This document shows, one piece after another, positions 63,192 to 64,000 of a stretch of 64,000 nucleotides of DNA. Source of the DNA: Bacillota bacterium. GTDB taxonomy: Bacteria > Bacillota > Clostridia > Lachnospirales > Lachnospiraceae. The notes under the pieces are model-generated. The model searched no databases. It saw only the letters and a program-made list of their open reading frames with translations, and was not told the DNA's origin. The position numbers and the translations under genes were made by a program. Where the stretch lies: contig JAEWCQ010000025.1 in the NCBI GenBank assembly GCA_023390555.1, positions 1 to 64,000 of the forward strand, read 5' to 3'. Each line of letters begins with the position of its first letter. Positions within the stretch are counted from its first letter, which is position 1.

Positions 63192-64000
63192 TTATTTTTT
63201 ACTCCATGATTTACCAAAAAGTTCATTTCCGTTTGGTCTCAATTCTAAAACCTTATTACTATTTAATATTTCCTGACTATGTTGATTGTAAGACATAACT
63301 TTATCTAAAGCAATAAATACTTGCTTTTTTGTTCCACTATACATCTCAAGAATTTTCTCAATCGCAACATCTTCTATCTGCTTTAGCAACACTGAATCAT
63401 GAATTAATACAGGTAGACATGTTAATTTCAAAATGCTTAAATCAAATAATACCATACCCCTATAACACGTTCCAGTTCCTGTATCATCTACAGTTTCAAA
63501 TACATATTGATTATTATAAAAAGATATAGTAGGCGAAATTTTCGTTCCATCATATATAATATCATTTAACTCTTCCATTTTATTATTAATCATATTCTGC
63601 ATCTGCACAAGTTGCTGATTTCGCACCATCACTCTACGAATATCTGCATCTTTTTTCTCAGTATCCAGAACAATTTTTTTATCATAAAACGAATTTTGAT
63701 TATTTATATTTTCTATTTGTTTTTGTATTTCCGCATACTTAAACAAAATAACTTGTGATAAATTTTCTGTTTCGGTCATTTCCTTAATTTTTTTAATCAC
63801 TACTTCCTTAGACTCTTCCAATAAATTTTTCATATTTTCAATGTTAGAAATTTCCTCTTTTAGTTCCTTTTTTAATATAATTTCTATTTCTTTATGAAAA
63901 TTTTCAATTTCCATAATTTGTCGTAAATCTGCTTCTGGAAAGAATCTTTTTATATTTTCTATATCGTCCTCATGAATTGTTCTAGTTCCGAACAAATTGT
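63192..64000 (-). CDS. DUF2326 ATPase-like protein, 5-prime end cut by window edge
   Basis: The last 269 residues of a larger protein whose frame is open to the right edge. It has a long coiled coil (about residues 30-140: LKKELKEEISNIENMK) and a C-terminal domain with RGMVLFDLSILKLTCLP, LIHDSVLLKQIEDVAIEKIL and QVFIALDKVMSY matching DUF2326. The end NGNELFGKSW is conserved. DUF2326 proteins are SMC/ABC-like ATPases, and I recall them as parts of three-component conflict systems; partners would be beyond the edge. The WYL regulator nearby fits such a setting. Confidence 0.8.
   Translation of the reverse strand, partial: NLFGTRTIHEDDIENIKRFFPEADLRQIMEIENFHKEIEIILKKELKEEISNIENMKNLLEESKEVVIKKIKEMTETENLSQVILFKYAEIQKQIENINNQNSFYDKKIVLDTEKKDADIRRVMVRNQQLVQMQNMINNKMEELNDIIYDGTKISPTISFYNNQYVFETVDDTGTGTCYRGMVLFDLSILKLTCLPVLIHDSVLLKQIEDVAIEKILEMYSGTKKQVFIALDKVMSYNQHSQEILNSNKVLELRPNGNELFGKSWSKK

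Noticed and set aside
1..64000. tRNA or rRNA genes
   Set aside because: No CCA-ending cloverleaf or conserved rRNA blocks were noticed in reading either strand.

Overview
The window looks like the chromosome of a flagellated, anaerobic Gram-positive Clostridia member, most likely family Lachnospiraceae (Roseburia/Agathobacter-like). Supporting signs are strong AGGAGG ribosome sites, sigma-A promoters, a FprA flavodiiron protein, lipoprotein-type sugar and amino-acid binding proteins, a C1 protease with sorting signal, a small alarmone synthetase and the Firmicute gene orders cdaA-cdaR-glmM and mbl-flhO-flhP. The family call is inference from gene content; no rRNA or tRNA gene is visible.

Layout, left to right. 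1-6 kb (minus strand) is the c-di-AMP/cell-wall operon: two small membrane proteins, CdaA, CdaR, GlmM, then HPr and a glycosyltransferase cut by the left edge. 6.2-7.3 kb holds ComF and the flagellar regulator YvyF. 7.5-10.4 kb (plus) is a TrpXYZ-type ABC importer. 10.5-16 kb (minus) has RecD2 and the MreB/Mbl-FlhO-FlhP-rod-binding unit. 16.4-22.3 kb carries a glycosyltransferase and uvrB-uvrA. 22.4-27.9 kb is a glycan-use operon: ABC importer, GH130 phosphorylase and LacI regulator. 28.3-32.9 kb has FprA, SecA and a TSCPD protein.

33.0-33.5 kb has no convincing gene, but begins at a consensus promoter and ends at a perfect hairpin, so it probably encodes a structured RNA of about 450 nt. 33.5-40.2 kb holds surface functions: a repeat lipoprotein, a sorted papain-like protease, a coat-F-like protein, a LytTR/LiaF-like pair and an NlpC/P60 lipoprotein. 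40.3-47.2 kb mixes an alarmone synthetase, a LysR gene overlapping a DUF4422 gene, a P-loop kinase-like protein, DUF1697, a dehydrogenase, a VOC protein and a tandem Mop protein. 47.3-50.1 kb is an unusual operon of a G3E GTPase, an ABC ATPase and a binding protein that has neither signal peptide nor permease partner; it is my best protein-level candidate for an undescribed system. 50.4-56.4 kb is a peptidase plus a beta-glucoside PTS/GH1 unit with a divergent AraC regulator whose mRNA appears leaderless.

From about 57 kb to the right edge the DNA is AT-rich, gene-poor and full of hairpins and gene remnants. It carries a membrane XRE regulator, a truncated HAD protein, a helical-toroid-like protein, a GNAT, a WYL regulator and the 3-prime part of a DUF2326 gene that resembles the ATPase of a conflict/defence system. 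This part looks like an accessory island.
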